DNA of 7,262 bases from an uncultured delta proteobacterium. Its GTDB lineage: Bacteria > Myxococcota_A > Polyangia > Polyangiales > Polyangiaceae. The stretch is from NCBI GenBank assembly GCA_903893335.1, contig CAITLX010000347.1:1-7262 (forward strand), given 5' to 3'. A program made the translations under genes and the position numbers. Shown here one piece after another: positions 6,663 through 7,262 of the stretch. The notes under the pieces were generated by a model. The model was given only the letters and a program-made list of their open reading frames with translations, was not told the origin of the DNA and did not search any database. Each line of letters starts with the position of its first letter. Positions within the stretch are counted from its first letter, which is position 1.

Positions 6663-7112
6663 ATGACCATGAGCGCCCCCGTTTCGCTGGATCTGCGTCA
6701 GGTGCAGGCGATCGTACGCGGCATGTACCGCGTCGCGCAGGCCGACGGCGCGCACGAGCGCGAGCTCGTCCTCATGCGCGGCTTCTACGAGAGCTGCCGC
6801 GCCGAGGTGAGCGGGCTGGCGGACTTCGCCGAGGTCGTCGCGCGCGAGCTCGACCCGGCCGAGGCGCGGGCGGTCATCTCCACCCCCGAGCTGCGCGAGG
6901 CCTTCTTCCGCTCCTGCTACCTCGTCGCCTGGGCCGACGGACGGCTCAGCACCGAGGAGCGCGCCGTGCTCGACGCGCTCGCCGACGTGGTCGGCGTCGA
7001 GCGCGCGTCGCTCGCGGCCATCGCCGAGTCGGTGATGGATCAGCTCGTGGGCACCATCGCGCGCGCGCCCGACGCGTCGAGCATCGCGAAGCTGCGCTCC
7101 AGCATGAAGTGA
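6663..7112 (+). CDS. TerB-like (tellurite-resistance TerB family) protein
   Basis: This is a 149-aa, all-helical, acidic protein without signal peptide or membrane segment, similar in length to stand-alone TerB (about 150 aa). The family has two repeats, each with an A-D-G motif followed by acidic residues that bind metal. Here they are A-Q-A-D-G (25-29, followed by E32 and E34) and A-W-A-D-G (89-93, followed by E98 and E99). The two copies are about 64 residues apart, each preceded by an aromatic-rich helix (G-M-Y-R-V and S-C-Y-L-V). TerB proteins belong to membrane-associated stress systems; the biochemical role is not settled. It is the third gene of the operon, 15 nt after the ATPase gene. 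No terC, terD or terZ gene is present, so the name should not be read as tellurite resistance. The last codons (Met-Lys-stop) lie inside the first unit of a 29-nt tandem repeat, so the C-terminal end may have been shaped by repeat insertion. Confidence 0.82.
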   Translation: MTMSAPVSLDLRQVQAIVRGMYRVAQADGAHERELVLMRGFYESCRAEVSGLADFAEVVARELDPAEARAVISTPELREAFFRSCYLVAWADGRLSTEERAVLDALADVVGVERASLAAIAESVMDQLVGTIARAPDASSIAKLRSSMK

Positions 7113-7248
7113 GCGCTGCGGTGCGCTCTGCGATGAAGTGAGCGCTGCGGTGCGCTCTGCGATGAAGTGAGCGCTGCGGTGCGCTCTGCGATGAAGTGAG
7201 CGCGAGGCCGCGCTCCGCCAGGGAGTGAGCGCGGTGCGGGGCTAGCGC
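7104..7248 (+). repeat. 29-nt tandem repeat array with one hairpin per unit, overlapping the TerB-like stop codon
   Basis: Units start at 7104, 7133, 7162, 7191 and 7220, with no spacers. The first three are identical over 29 nt; the fourth keeps its first 13 nt and then diverges; the fifth is degenerate. Each of units 1-3 holds a perfect inverted repeat GAGCGC-TGCGGT-GCGCTC (7111-7128, 7140-7157, 7169-7186). In unit 4 (7198-7215) both arms are kept but the loop is GAGGCC. Each of the first four units contains ATGAAGTGA, copying the Met-Lys-stop that ends the TerB-like gene. Placed directly after the operon, the array could act as a 3'-end RNA structure or an attenuator. There is no U-tract, so it is not a classical intrinsic terminator. 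Confidence 0.9.
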
Positions 7249-7262
7249 GCGGGGACGCGGGC
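7249..7262. other. Right edge, nothing recognisable
   Basis: This is a short GC-rich tail after the degenerate last repeat unit. I see no gene, promoter or terminator here. Confidence 0.5.

Noticed and set aside
4686..6755. Long antisense open frame opposite the ATPase gene
   Set aside because: It is low-complexity and rich in Arg, Asp, His, Leu and Val with no recognisable motif. The plus-strand frame carries a complete set of AAA motifs.
6663..7112. Tellurite-resistance operon
   Set aside because: Only a TerB-like gene is present. No terC, terD/E/Z or terA gene is visible, and the neighbours are PspA and an AAA ATPase, so a tellurite phenotype cannot be claimed.
4859..7141. Long plus-strand open frame crossing the ATPase and TerB-like genes
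   Set aside because: It is an out-of-frame shadow, Arg/Ala-rich, ignores two good ribosome binding sites and carries no motif.
7104..7248. CRISPR array
   Set aside because: The 29-nt period is in the CRISPR repeat size range, but the units abut directly with no unique spacers. This is a tandem repeat.

Overview
The window is very GC-rich. Codons overwhelmingly end in G or C, and long spurious open frames lie antisense to the real genes. Together with PspA/ESCRT-III, Ycf46-type AAA and YfhO-type membrane protein genes, this suggests a high-GC bacterium, most likely Myxococcota (former Deltaproteobacteria). That placement is inference; no rRNA or taxonomic marker is present. There are five protein-coding genes, no RNA genes, no insertion sequence and no CRISPR array.

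Left half (1-3945, minus strand): two large polytopic membrane proteins run leftward as an operon. The first (3945 to 2155) is a 596-aa protein of the '6-pyruvoyl-tetrahydropterin synthase-related' membrane family, with a YfhO-like periplasmic C-terminal domain. After 18 nt comes a YfhO-family protein (start 2136) that runs off the left edge; 712 codons are visible and no stop is reached. Both look like GT-C-fold envelope glycosyltransferase-type proteins of unknown substrate.

Centre (3946-4116): a 171-nt divergent intergenic region, presumably holding the promoters of both operons. It ends in a strong Shine-Dalgarno in front of the rightward operon.

Right half (4117-7112, plus strand): a tight three-gene operon. 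It encodes a PspA/IM30 (bacterial ESCRT-III) protein of 236 aa; a 607-aa AAA ATPase with Ycf46-like architecture (degenerate N-terminal ATPase domain plus an active C-terminal AAA module), starting at a GTG that overlaps the pspA stop by 4 nt; and a 149-aa TerB-like protein 15 nt further on. The working hypothesis is an envelope-maintenance module in which the AAA ATPase remodels PspA polymers, as Vps4 does for ESCRT-III, with TerB as an accessory or sensor subunit. The PspA C-terminal helix matches the eukaryotic MIM1 consensus (the Vps4-binding motif) at every defined position, though this may only reflect the family's normal helix pattern.

Right end (7104-7262): a 29-nt tandem repeat array begins inside the last codons of the TerB gene. 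Each of the first four units carries a 6-bp GC hairpin. The stem is kept in the diverged fourth copy although the loop has changed, so this may be a transcript-end or RNA-stability structure. The rest of the tail shows nothing recognisable.
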